From an uncultured Myxococcales bacterium (GTDB taxonomy: Bacteria > Myxococcota_A > Polyangia > Polyangiales > Polyangiaceae), in assembly GCA_937872925.1 (NCBI GenBank), contig CALMUT010000123.1:1-47373 (forward strand): a DNA stretch of 47,373 nucleotides, in the 5' to 3' direction. A program made the translations under genes and the position numbers. Within the stretch, counting starts at the first letter, position 1. The number at the start of each line of letters is the position of its first letter. Of this stretch, positions 35,265 through 42,969 are shown piece by piece. The notes below the pieces were generated by a model. It was not told the origin of the DNA. It did not search any database and saw nothing but the letters and a program-made list of their open reading frames with translations.

Positions 35265-35299
35265 CGCCAAGATCGCCAAGGCGCGCCAAGAATTTCTTG
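35265..35299. repeat. CGCCAAG heptamer cluster with palindrome
   Basis: CGCCAAG occurs three times, at 35265-35271, 35274-35280 and 35284-35290, and the last runs into the palindrome CAAGAA-T-TTCTTG (35287-35299). Such CTTGGCG-rich tracts are found as dispersed intergenic elements in many bacterial genomes, so this is probably one copy, perhaps degenerate. Confidence 0.55.
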
Positions 35300-35591
35300 T
35301 TTATCTGCGGCTGAGAACGACGCGGCGAACACCACTGCGCAGCAGTTTCCGTTCGCGACTGCTTCGATCCGGATCGCACAGCACCCGGCCCAGCGCAGGG
35401 CGCGCACGTCCGCGTCGAAGAGTTCGCACTGGCGCAGAAACTTTCGCCACATTGTGGCAGCGCGTTCACAGCGGCGCGGCGCTGAAGGAGAGCCCACGCC
35501 GGGGTCCTCCCCCGAGGATCTGCGCGAGTTCCGCCTACTTGCTGGCGCCCATGCAGTCGCCAGCCGCCGCCGGCACGAAGCCTGCTTACAG

Positions 35592-35604
35592 CTGGTTCAA
35601 CCAG
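35592..35604 (+). promoter_or_regulatory. Palindrome before the VIT/VWA gene
   Basis: CTGGTT-C-AACCAG is a perfect 6+1+6 palindrome ending 3 bases before the ribosome binding site of the VIT/VWA gene. The loop is too short for a stable RNA hairpin in full, so a protein-binding operator is more likely. No regulator gene is adjacent. Confidence 0.35.
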
Positions 35605-35607
35605 TTT

Positions 35608-35614
35608 AAGGAGG
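35608..35614 (+). promoter_or_regulatory. Full-match ribosome binding site
   Basis: AAGGAGG lies 6 bases before the ATG at 35621. It is a complete Shine-Dalgarno match, unusual here as most genes in the window have weak sites. It suggests strong translation of the VIT/VWA protein. Confidence 0.75.
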
Positions 35615-35620
35615 CTGAAA

Positions 35621-37591
35621 ATGCAGTGGAAACCTTTGGTGACCGCCCTCTTGGCGGCGGTCGCGATGCTCGTGGTGCGCCCGACGCCGGCCCAAGCGGC
35701 CGGCACCCTGAAAGACAGTGCCAGCGGAAAGTACGCGCAGATCGTCGACCACCACGTGGGCGTGGTGCTGAACAACGGCTTCGCGCGCACTGAGGTCACG
35801 CAGGTCTTCAAGAACGATAGCGCTTCGCCCATCGACGCCATCTATGAGTTTCCCATCCCTCAAGACGCGGCGCTTTCGCAGATGCGCATCGTGCTCGCTG
35901 ACCGCGTCATGAACGGCGAAGTGCTGGAGCGCAGCGAGGCGCAGCAGATCTACGACAACCAAAAGAAGGCAGGCAATCAAGCTGGCCTAGCTACCAAAGA
36001 CGGACACCAGAACTTCCGCTTTTCGATCGCCAACATCCCAGCCAACTCACAAGCAACGATGAGTTTCGTGTACTACGAACCGCTCGCCATCGATGACGCA
36101 GTGGGACGCTACCTCTACCCCCTGGAGGACGGTGGAACTGCGGCTTCCTTCTGGGAGGGGCAAGAGTCCGTCAGCGGGACGTTTCGCTTCGACCTGGAAC
36201 TCAAGAGCGCGATGCCCATCGAGGAAGTTCGCATGCCTGGGCACACACCGACGGTGACCAAGCTTGCAGAGGGGCACTACAAGATCGGCCTGGAAGCCGC
36301 GCCAGCAGATCTCAGTCAGGACCTAGTCTTCTACTATCGCTTCCCAAACGACCAGCCCCGGCGCCTGGAGTTGGTGCGCTACCGCCCACAATCCGGTGGG
36401 CTCGGAACCTTCATGATGGTCTACACGCCGGGCATCGATCTCAAGACCATTGACCACGGCACGGACTACGTCTTCGTGCTCGACGTCAGCGGCAGCATGG
36501 CGGGTAAGCTGGCTTCCCTCAAGCAGGCGGTGGCGGATTCCCTGCACAAACTCGGCGCAAAAGACCGCTTCCGCGTGGTCGCTTTCGACACCGGGACCCT
36601 GGACGTCAGCGGCGGCTTCCGCGACGCCACGCCGCAGAACATCGACGACGTCGTCGCCAAGGTCGGTCAACTGCAGGAGGGCGGCGGCACCGACTTGTAC
36701 CTGGGTCTGAGCACGGGACTGAGCGGACTGAACACGGATCGAGTCGTATCCACCTTCTTGATCACCGACGCCGAGACGAACACGGGGGTGATCGCGCCGC
36801 TGGAGTTCGACCAACTGGTACGCAAAAGCGACGTGCGCATCTTCGGCATGCTGATGGGCAACAACGCCAACTGGCCGTTGATGGAGATCATCGGCGAAGC
36901 CTCCGGCGGGTTCTACTCCCAGGTATCGAACCGCGACGACATCTTGGGGCAGGTGCAGTTGGCGTTCAACAAGGCAACCCATGAAGCGTTGCACGATGTA
37001 AAAGTAGAAGTCACGGGCGCTGGCGTATCAGACACGACGGACTTTCGTCTGACTAAGGTCTACAAGGGACAGCAACTCTTAGTATTCGGACGCTACGACA
37101 CCCCAGGCACGGCCACACTGACCCTGCACGCCAAGACCTACGACCAGTCCCAAGTGTTGACCCAGAACGTGCACTTGCCCGAGGTCGACACCGAAAACGC
37201 CGAGATCGAGCGGCTGTGGGCGCTGGACATGATCCACGCCATCGAAAAGCAGGCGCTGCTGGGGCTCATTTCCTGGGAGGAAGCGAAGTCCAAGATCATC
37301 AAGCTCGGCGTCGAATACCAACTGGTCACGGACTACACGGCAATGATCGTCGTTGACGACGCTACCTTCGAAGAACTTGGAGTTGAGCGCTTGAACGAGG
37401 AGCGCACCGACGCCGAAAACGGAGGGGGCCCATCGGGAGGCAGCGGCTCTGGCTCGTACTCGGGCGGCTCCGGCGACGATAGCTACGGCGGCGCGGTCGA
37501 CGTCGGCCACCTGGGCATGTTGCTGCTGTTGGGCGGCGGGCTTTCGCTGCTGGTCTTCCTACGCCGCCGGCGGGACGGCTCGGACGGGTGA
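35621..37591 (+). CDS. VIT/VWA surface protein with GlyGly-CTERM-like sorting tail
   Basis: A 656-residue exported protein. A Sec signal peptide (cleavage near AQA-A, about 26) precedes a VIT domain (about 35-165; FARTEVTQVFKND, YEFPIPQDAALSQM) and a VWA domain (about 280-450) with an intact MIDAS DVSGS and GGTDLYLGL. The C-terminus is a Gly/Ser-rich stretch, one hydrophobic helix (HLGMLLLLGGGLSLLVFL, about 629-646) and RRRR, the tripartite layout of GlyGly-CTERM sorting signals cut by rhombosortase. The VIT/VWA design matches sortase-target proteins of proteobacteria. Its stop overlaps the start of the rhombosortase gene as GTGA, so the enzyme is probably made for this substrate. Likely surface adhesin or binding protein. 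Confidence 0.93.
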   Translation: MQWKPLVTALLAAVAMLVVRPTPAQAAGTLKDSASGKYAQIVDHHVGVVLNNGFARTEVTQVFKNDSASPIDAIYEFPIPQDAALSQMRIVLADRVMNGEVLERSEAQQIYDNQKKAGNQAGLATKDGHQNFRFSIANIPANSQATMSFVYYEPLAIDDAVGRYLYPLEDGGTAASFWEGQESVSGTFRFDLELKSAMPIEEVRMPGHTPTVTKLAEGHYKIGLEAAPADLSQDLVFYYRFPNDQPRRLELVRYRPQSGGLGTFMMVYTPGIDLKTIDHGTDYVFVLDVSGSMAGKLASLKQAVADSLHKLGAKDRFRVVAFDTGTLDVSGGFRDATPQNIDDVVAKVGQLQEGGGTDLYLGLSTGLSGLNTDRVVSTFLITDAETNTGVIAPLEFDQLVRKSDVRIFGMLMGNNANWPLMEIIGEASGGFYSQVSNRDDILGQVQLAFNKATHEALHDVKVEVTGAGVSDTTDFRLTKVYKGQQLLVFGRYDTPGTATLTLHAKTYDQSQVLTQNVHLPEVDTENAEIERLWALDMIHAIEKQALLGLISWEEAKSKIIKLGVEYQLVTDYTAMIVVDDATFEELGVERLNEERTDAENGGGPSGGSGSGSYSGGSGDDSYGGAVDVGHLGMLLLLGGGLSLLVFLRRRRDGSDG

Positions 37592-38280
37592 GCGCGATCG
37601 CTGAGCAACGAGTCGAGTGGGCCGCGGCGCTGATGCGTCGCGGTCCATGGTTGACCCTATTGTTCACCGCCTGCGCGCTGGCGTTGGGATCGTCTCGGGA
37701 ATTCGAGTTCGACCGCGCGCTGGTCTGGCAGGGACAATGGTGGCGCGTGTTGACCGGGCACTTCGTGCACTACGGGCGCGCCCACGCGGTCGGGGACATT
37801 GTGGCGTTCTTCGGCTGGGGCCTCGTCATCGAGGCCATCAGCCGCAAGCTGTTTGCTGCGACGGTGTGCGTGTCTTCTTTCGTCGTGGGGCTGTGTGTGC
37901 TCGTGCTGTGCCCGTACGTGTCCCGCTACGCGGGGCTTTCCGCTGTGGACGTCGCGCTCGCAACCGTGCTCCTCGGCGTGCTTTGGTACTCGCCGTGGGT
38001 GCGAGCGTTGCCGAATTCGCGCGCACTCGTCTCAATCTTCGCCCTGGGGCACCTGGCCAAGACGGCATACGAGTTCGCCACGGGTGCCGCAGTTCTTGCG
38101 CCGGATCTCGGGCCAGACGTGCGACTCCTGCCGGCCGCACATCTATTTGGTGCCGCATCGGGGCTAATGGTCTTCGCGCTGCACCGACTGCGGCCGAGGG
38201 CAGACTCAAGCCGGCCATTCACTAAAGAAAAAGCGCGGCACCCGGGAGGACCCGCAAGCGCCCGCGCGCGCCGGCCCTAG
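37588..38280 (+). CDS. Rhombosortase-like intramembrane serine protease
   Basis: A 230-residue rhomboid-superfamily membrane protein with about six TM helices. WWRVLTGHFVHYGRAH (51-66) is the conserved N-terminal motif of the rhombosortase branch. The predicted catalytic pair is Ser118 in YAGLSAV (GxS) and His185 in AAHLFGAASG. Rhombosortases cleave GlyGly-CTERM tails so the protein can be transferred to the cell surface. The C-terminal ~30 residues are basic and Pro/Arg-rich. The GTG start overlaps the TGA of the VIT/VWA gene, and that protein has a matching tail. A general rhomboid protease is the alternative. Confidence 0.87.
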   Translation: MSAIAEQRVEWAAALMRRGPWLTLLFTACALALGSSREFEFDRALVWQGQWWRVLTGHFVHYGRAHAVGDIVAFFGWGLVIEAISRKLFAATVCVSSFVVGLCVLVLCPYVSRYAGLSAVDVALATVLLGVLWYSPWVRALPNSRALVSIFALGHLAKTAYEFATGAAVLAPDLGPDVRLLPAAHLFGAASGLMVFALHRLRPRADSSRPFTKEKARHPGGPASARARRP

Positions 38281-38353
38281 CCGGGGTGCGCTCTGTGCTA
38301 GCCTGTGGCTCGAGGTAGGAGGGGAGCGCGCGTGCCGCCGACTAGGAAGAGCC

Positions 38354-38890
38354 ATGGACGACAGCGAGAACATTGAAGAAGAACTGCGGATCCAAAACGA
38401 GCGCTCGCGCCCGCCGAAAATGCTGACGTCGGACGCGTTCCTGCAGCCCATCCTTGCCCTGCGCAAGGCCCAAGAGCTGGAAGTGGTGCCGCCAACGGCC
38501 ACGATTTCCCATGCCATCGGCCGCATGCAAGCCCGTCGCATTGGCGCAATCCTGGTCGTGCAGGACGGCAAGCTCGCGGGGATCGTCACAGAGCGTGACA
38601 TCCTGCTCAAAGTAACTGGCGCCAAGACCGACGTCGGTGAAAACCCGGTGTCCACGGTGATGACACCCAACCCTGAATACCTGATGCTTGACGACCAGGT
38701 GGCGTATTTGCTCAATGCCATGCGCGTGGGCGGTTTCCGGCACGTGCCCATTGTGAACGACAAGCTCGAGCCACTGTTCGTTGTTTCGCTGCGAGACGTA
38801 CTGGCGTTTATCGTCGACAACTTCCCCGAGGAAGTGATCAACATCCCGTCCCGGCCGTTCCGCGGCACACCCAACGAATACGGCGGCTAA
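38354..38890 (+). CDS. CBS-domain pair protein
   Basis: A 178-residue protein with two CBS motifs: about 42-100 (VVPPTATISHAIGRMQARRI, then LVVQDGKLAGIVTERDIL) and about 107-165 (VMTPNPEYLMLDDQV, then HVPIVNDKLEPLFVVSLRDV). Paired CBS motifs bind adenosine nucleotides and sense energy state or act as regulatory modules. A charged N-terminal lead of 20 residues precedes them. No other domain is present, so it likely acts on a partner. AGGAAG lies just before the ATG. The nearest neighbours are rhombosortase upstream and the desaturase downstream, with a hairpin between it and the latter. Confidence 0.93.
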   Translation: MDDSENIEEELRIQNERSRPPKMLTSDAFLQPILALRKAQELEVVPPTATISHAIGRMQARRIGAILVVQDGKLAGIVTERDILLKVTGAKTDVGENPVSTVMTPNPEYLMLDDQVAYLLNAMRVGGFRHVPIVNDKLEPLFVVSLRDVLAFIVDNFPEEVINIPSRPFRGTPNEYGG

Positions 38891-38934
38891 CTGCTCACCG
38901 CGGCCCAGGGCGCGTTAGCTGCGGTCATGCTGCC

Positions 38935-38950
38935 CGCGCGCAGGCGCGCG
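38935..38950 (+). terminator. Hairpin between CBS and desaturase genes
   Basis: CGCGCG-CAGG-CGCGCG forms a six-pair stem with a tetraloop in the 132-base gap. A second pair of arms, GCTAAC (38886-38891) and GTTAGC (38914-38919), lies just before it. No T-run follows, so termination is uncertain. Confidence 0.3.
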
Positions 38951-39022
38951 ACGGTTGAATAGCGTCGATCCGGGCGAAAGTGGACAGCCCCACGGGTCGC
39001 GGCTAGCTTCCAGCGCCGACCG

Positions 39023-40027
39023 ATGAGCACCACGCCCACCGCCGCGCGCCTGCTAAATGATCCGCGGGATGCGCCCTTCGTCAGCCTCATGCTGCAATGC
39101 GGTGTGATGGCCATCGCAGGCGTCGGCCTATTCTTCGTCCAGTCTCAGTTCTGGCCGCTGGCCGCGCTGTATCTGATCGTTTGGGCCGCTTGGGTGCTCG
39201 ATCGCTTTATTCTGATGCTGCACTGCACCTCGCACCGGCCTTTGTTCAAGGCCAAGCTGCGCTGGCTGAACCTACTGATTCCGTGGGTAATCGGCCCGTT
39301 CTTTGGGCAGACGCCGGAGAGCTACTTCGTGCATCACATGGGCATGCACCACCGCGAGGGCAATCTGCCCAACGACACCAGTTCCACGGTGATTCACCAG
39401 CGAGATCGTTTCGTCGACTGGCTGAGCTACTTCAGCCGCTTCATGTTGCGTGGCTTGGTAGACCTCGGGGTTTATCACGCGCAGCGAAACAACACTAAGC
39501 TGCTGCGCCGGCTGCTGTTGGGTGAACTCTCGTTTCTATTGGGCGTCGCTGCGCTGTTTTGGTTGAACTGGCGCGCCACCCTCGTGGTCTTCGTCTTGCC
39601 CGTGCTGCTGGTGCGTACGCTCATGATGATCGGCAACTGGGGCCAGCACGCCTTTGTATGCCAGGCAGAGCCGGACAATCCGTATCGGAACAGCATCACC
39701 TGCATCAACACTCGCTACAACCGACGCTGCTTCAACGACGGCTACCACATCCACCACCACGTGCATGCGCGCTGTCACTGGAGTGAATACCCGGCGGAGT
39801 TCGAAGACAACAAAGCCGAGTATGGCCGCCAGGACGCCATCATTTTCGACGGCCTCGACTTTTTTCAGGTCTGGCTGTTGTTGATGCTGGGGCGCTGGCA
39901 GCGACTCGCCAAAGCCTTTGTGCAACTTCCGGGCGCAAAGCTGCGATCCGAAGCCGAAGTCATCGAATTCTTGAAGTCCCGAGTCGTGCGCTTCCCCGAA
40001 GCGCGCCTACAAACCCTCGGTGCTTGA
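39023..40027 (+). CDS. Membrane fatty-acid desaturase
   Basis: A 334-residue membrane di-iron enzyme predicted to introduce a double bond or hydroxyl group in a lipid acyl chain. The three His boxes are present: HCTSH (67-71), HHMGMHH (104-110) and HIHHH (242-246), plus an extra HQ at 125. About four TM helices lie around them (25-40, 48-65, 82-95, 170-205). The position before mlaE and mlaF suggests a role in envelope lipids. The start ATG at 39023 is the first in frame and gives a natural short N-terminus. The exact chain specificity cannot be told. Confidence 0.92.
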   Translation: MSTTPTAARLLNDPRDAPFVSLMLQCGVMAIAGVGLFFVQSQFWPLAALYLIVWAAWVLDRFILMLHCTSHRPLFKAKLRWLNLLIPWVIGPFFGQTPESYFVHHMGMHHREGNLPNDTSSTVIHQRDRFVDWLSYFSRFMLRGLVDLGVYHAQRNNTKLLRRLLLGELSFLLGVAALFWLNWRATLVVFVLPVLLVRTLMMIGNWGQHAFVCQAEPDNPYRNSITCINTRYNRRCFNDGYHIHHHVHARCHWSEYPAEFEDNKAEYGRQDAIIFDGLDFFQVWLLLMLGRWQRLAKAFVQLPGAKLRSEAEVIEFLKSRVVRFPEARLQTLGA

Positions 40028-40092
40028 GCCCAGGGCGGTGGGCGACCCGCGTGTCTTGGCGGCATCGCGAGGTCGCGTTATGCCGTGACACG

Positions 40093-40944
40093 ATGCGCGA
40101 AACCCTGCCCTACGACGCGCGCAGCCAAAAACGTGCGCAGCCGACTCGCCTGGCGCGTCTTGGCCATGCCACGCTGGAGCTGTCGCTGGGGTTCAGCCGC
40201 CTGGTACAGACCGCCGCATCCGCTCTGATCTCAAGCCGACGTCTGGGCGCTGCCGCTCGGCGCGTCGTGCGTCGCATCGCATTGGCACAGGTGCTTTATA
40301 CGGGAGTGCACGCCGTGACGCTGATCAGTGTCATTGGCCTGCTCATCGGCGGGACGCTGATCATTCAGACTCACCTGATGGCACCTGCTGCCGGCGGGGA
40401 AATGCTGGGCACGATCTTAGTGGCCGTGGTGGTGCGTGAGCTGGCGCCACTTGTCACTGCGATCGTGGTGACCGGGCGGTCTGGAACCGCGATTGCGACT
40501 GAGCTCGGAAACATGAAGGCCAACTCGGAAGTCGCGGCCCTGGCATCCATGGGCATCGACCCTGCTCACTACATCGTCTTGCCTCGACTGATCGGCGCCA
40601 CCGTCTCGGTGCTCGTGCTCACGGTGTACTTTGCCTTCGTCGCCATCCTCGGGGGCTACGCGGTGAGCCTTTTGATCGCATCCCCGAGCTTTACCGCAAT
40701 CCAAGCTGGGGCGTCGCGCACCTTGATGCTGGCGGACCTCCCGCTCTTTCTGGCCAAGGCGGGCGGTCTCGGCGCCCTCGTCGGCTGGCTCCCCTGCCAC
40801 TACGGCCTGAGTGTAAAGAGTTCTCCAACGGAGGTTCCCCAGCAGGCCAGCCGCGCAGTCGTGCGCTGCATGGGTGCGTGCGTGGCCTACAACCTGGTGG
40901 TGACGGCTGGATTCTACGCCTGGGTTGGACCGCCCATCCGATGA
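40093..40944 (+). CDS. mlaE: MlaE-type lipid ABC transporter permease
   Basis: A 283-residue inner-membrane permease of the MlaE/DUF140 family, which moves phospholipids between membranes with an ATPase. Typical segments are VRELAPLVTAIVVTGRSGTA, IATELGNMK, and LASMGIDPAHYIVLPRL, with five or so TM helices. A TTG at 40024 overlapping the desaturase stop would extend it by 23 residues of basic, low-quality sequence; the ATG at 40093 fits the family better. The TGA overlaps the ATG of the next gene as ATGA. No MlaD (MCE) gene is next to it, which is unusual. Confidence 0.92.
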   Translation: MRETLPYDARSQKRAQPTRLARLGHATLELSLGFSRLVQTAASALISSRRLGAAARRVVRRIALAQVLYTGVHAVTLISVIGLLIGGTLIIQTHLMAPAAGGEMLGTILVAVVVRELAPLVTAIVVTGRSGTAIATELGNMKANSEVAALASMGIDPAHYIVLPRLIGATVSVLVLTVYFAFVAILGGYAVSLLIASPSFTAIQAGASRTLMLADLPLFLAKAGGLGALVGWLPCHYGLSVKSSPTEVPQQASRAVVRCMGACVAYNLVVTAGFYAWVGPPIR

Positions 40945-41678
40945 CCGCTCCGCGTATCGATTCTCACAAGCAGGGGCGCGGCATCGACTTCGACCGCGTG
41001 TCTTTCTACTTCGGTGAGCTCTTGATTCTGCGCAGTGTGACTTTCCACATCCCGCGCGGCGACGCCCTGGTGCTCACCGGAGCCAACGGTGTGGGCAAGT
41101 CGACTCTTTTGCAACTGTGCGCGGGTCTGCTGCAACCGACGTCTGGAGAAACCCGAATCGCAGGGCACAAGCCGCATCCGGAGCGCCCGAGCGATCTCTT
41201 CGATAAGGGCGTCCGCGTCGGCTTCGTCTTTCAAGACGGAGCGTTGCTTCACAACATGAGCGCCCTGGCCAACGTCACTCTGGCGCTTTCCTATCACGCA
41301 GAGCTGTTGGGGCTCGACGAAAAGGGCATCGACGCGCGCGCCCGGGGTGCGCTTCTGGAAGTGGGCATCAACCAGGCCGACTTTCACGCGTCCCCGGCGC
41401 ATCTTTCCCACGGCGTAAAGAAGCGCGTAGCCGTGGCACGCGCCCTTGCGCTCGAACCGAACTTTGTCTTCTTTGACGATCCGGACACGGGCATGGATCC
41501 GAAAAGTCTCCAGCTGATGCACGACGTCATTGAGCGCTTCTGTCAGGACAAAGGCGTCACGGCGGTGGTGGTCACCAATCACGATCGCTTGATGGATCGC
41601 TTGGGCGTGCGCCCACACGCTTTACTCTACGGAGAGCTCGTGGAGTTGCCCCTGCCTTCGGAGCGTTTCAAGCGTTGA
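40941..41678 (+). CDS. mlaF: MlaF-like ABC ATPase, non-canonical
   Basis: A 245-residue ATPase coupled to the MlaE permease by an ATGA overlap. Walker A is GANGVGKS (47-54). The signature is LSHGVKKRVAVARAL (155-169), with His in place of the usual second-position Gly. Walker B reads FVFFDDPDTGMDP (175-187), with Asp180 where the catalytic Glu normally stands. The switch His is in TNHD (His214). The overall pattern and pairing say lipid-transport ATPase, but hydrolysis may be slow or regulated. Orthology to MlaF is a reasonable but not certain assignment. Confidence 0.9.
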   Translation: MTAPRIDSHKQGRGIDFDRVSFYFGELLILRSVTFHIPRGDALVLTGANGVGKSTLLQLCAGLLQPTSGETRIAGHKPHPERPSDLFDKGVRVGFVFQDGALLHNMSALANVTLALSYHAELLGLDEKGIDARARGALLEVGINQADFHASPAHLSHGVKKRVAVARALALEPNFVFFDDPDTGMDPKSLQLMHDVIERFCQDKGVTAVVVTNHDRLMDRLGVRPHALLYGELVELPLPSERFKR

Positions 41679-41743
41679 CACGGCAAAGCCCGGCAACGGC
41701 GGCGGGGCCCAACAACAGCGCTGCGATGGGGTACACTCGCGGC

Positions 41744-42859
41744 ATGCGACGCCAAATCATCGGGCTCCTATTCTCCATCACCTTTGCGGGACTCATCGGC
41801 TGTTCTTCAGACGAATCCGCGAACGCGGGCAGCGGAGGGGCGGACGGCGGCGGCGCTTCCAGTTCTGGCGGCAGCGGCGCAGCGAGCAGTGGAGGGAGCA
41901 GCACGGGCGGCGTGAGCACCGGTGGTGGCGGCGGCGGCTCCGGAACGGCTGGAGCGACTTCGAACTACGACTGTGCCAACCCCGACCCGGCATGGATCTT
42001 CTGCGACGACTTCGAAAAGATGGACGGAGGTTGGGATGCCTGGTGGAGCGCAGCCGGCTGGACCGATCACATCGGCAAAGACGATCCCGGGCGCATGACA
42101 TCCTCGTCCGCCGCGCATGCGGGCAAGTGGGCACTGCATATGCCCGCCGACGCAAGTGCGGGCTACCAAGGAGCCGACTTGATCTATCGCCCCTGCGACG
42201 GCGCCAACAAAGCCGGCTGCAACATGAAGGGGTACCCGCAGCTCTATTTTCGGACCTACTTGCGCTTGGCAGCGGATCACCAGAAGGTGCATCACTTCCT
42301 AGCACTGGGGGGTAGCCAGCTGGACGACTACTGGTCCGCCTACGGCAATGCCGGCTGCCGACCGAACGGGAAGCGCCACATGGGTTCGACAGTGGATTTC
42401 ACCGATGGCGACCATGCGACGTTCTTCTACACCTACTACCCCAAGATGAATTGTGACACTGGAGCCAACTGCGACAAGTACTCGAACTCCTCACAGGTAT
42501 GCAGCGAGTGCGCGAGCAAGGACATGCCGTGCAGCAATGGCCCCGAGTGTTGTTGGGGCAATCACTTCAAACCAAGTGCCGACGTCAAGCTTCCCCTCGA
42601 CAAGTGGGTCTGCTTCGAGATGATGATGAAGCCCAATGACCTGGGGCAAGACAACGGCGTGATGGCGTATTGGATCGACGGCACCCTGGCGCACGAAGAA
42701 ACGACCATGCATTGGCGGGACGACGCCAACCTGCAGATGAATATGGTGCGGCTGCAGCACTACCTGACCACCGGGGACGCGGGGGGCCACTCCAACCAGA
42801 TCTGGTTCGACGACGTGGTCGTGAGCACCGAACGCATCGGCTGCATGCCCGGCGGCTGA
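41744..42859 (+). CDS. Jelly-roll-like lipoprotein (possible polysaccharide-binding)
   Basis: A 371-residue lipoprotein with lipobox AGLIGC (Cys20), then a Gly/Ser tether (about 28-65). The rest (about 70-371) begins YDCANPDPAWIFCDDFEKMD and includes KWALHMP, YPQLYFRTYLRL and KWVCFEMMMK, ending with NQIWFDDVVVSTERIGC. This beta-sandwich pattern (concanavalin-like or laminin-G-like) is shared with many polysaccharide lyase and glycan-binding proteins of myxobacteria. No clear catalytic residues stand out. The tether and lipid anchor place it on the envelope. The ATG at 41744 is required for the signal peptide. Confidence 0.85.
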   Translation: MRRQIIGLLFSITFAGLIGCSSDESANAGSGGADGGGASSSGGSGAASSGGSSTGGVSTGGGGGGSGTAGATSNYDCANPDPAWIFCDDFEKMDGGWDAWWSAAGWTDHIGKDDPGRMTSSSAAHAGKWALHMPADASAGYQGADLIYRPCDGANKAGCNMKGYPQLYFRTYLRLAADHQKVHHFLALGGSQLDDYWSAYGNAGCRPNGKRHMGSTVDFTDGDHATFFYTYYPKMNCDTGANCDKYSNSSQVCSECASKDMPCSNGPECCWGNHFKPSADVKLPLDKWVCFEMMMKPNDLGQDNGVMAYWIDGTLAHEETTMHWRDDANLQMNMVRLQHYLTTGDAGGHSNQIWFDDVVVSTERIGCMPGG

Positions 42860-42937
42860 GGCAGATACGGCACAACCGCTGGATTTCATTAGATTAACGG
42901 TGGCGCAATTCCACTGTTGCTGGAACGTGTGCGACAA

Positions 42938-42964
42938 TGTAGGCTCAACTCCTACACGGGAGGT
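42938..42964 (+). promoter_or_regulatory. Leader hairpin with strong ribosome binding site
   Basis: TGTAGG (42938-42943) and CCTACA (42951-42956) pair around a 7-base loop, one base before GGGAGGT (42958-42964), which precedes the ATG at 42970 by 5 bases. The hairpin could expose or shield the ribosome binding site. A loose promoter (TTGCTG, 17 bases, TAGGCT) overlaps it. Confidence 0.35.
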
Positions 42965-42969
42965 CCGCC

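Larger units (their letters stand above)
35174..35620. other. Intergenic stretch with repeat element and palindromes
   Basis: A 447-base gap without a convincing gene. It holds a CGCCAAG repeat cluster near its start, a small palindrome GCCAC-ATT-GTGGC at 35446-35458, and the CTGGTT/AACCAG palindrome and ribosome binding site just before the VIT/VWA gene. Open frames through it on both strands have the Arg/Ala/Ser composition of non-coding GC-rich sequence. Confidence 0.6.

Noticed and set aside
35238..35609. Open frame of 123 codons before the VIT/VWA gene
   Set aside because: Composition is non-coding; it covers the CGCCAAG repeats and a regulatory palindrome.
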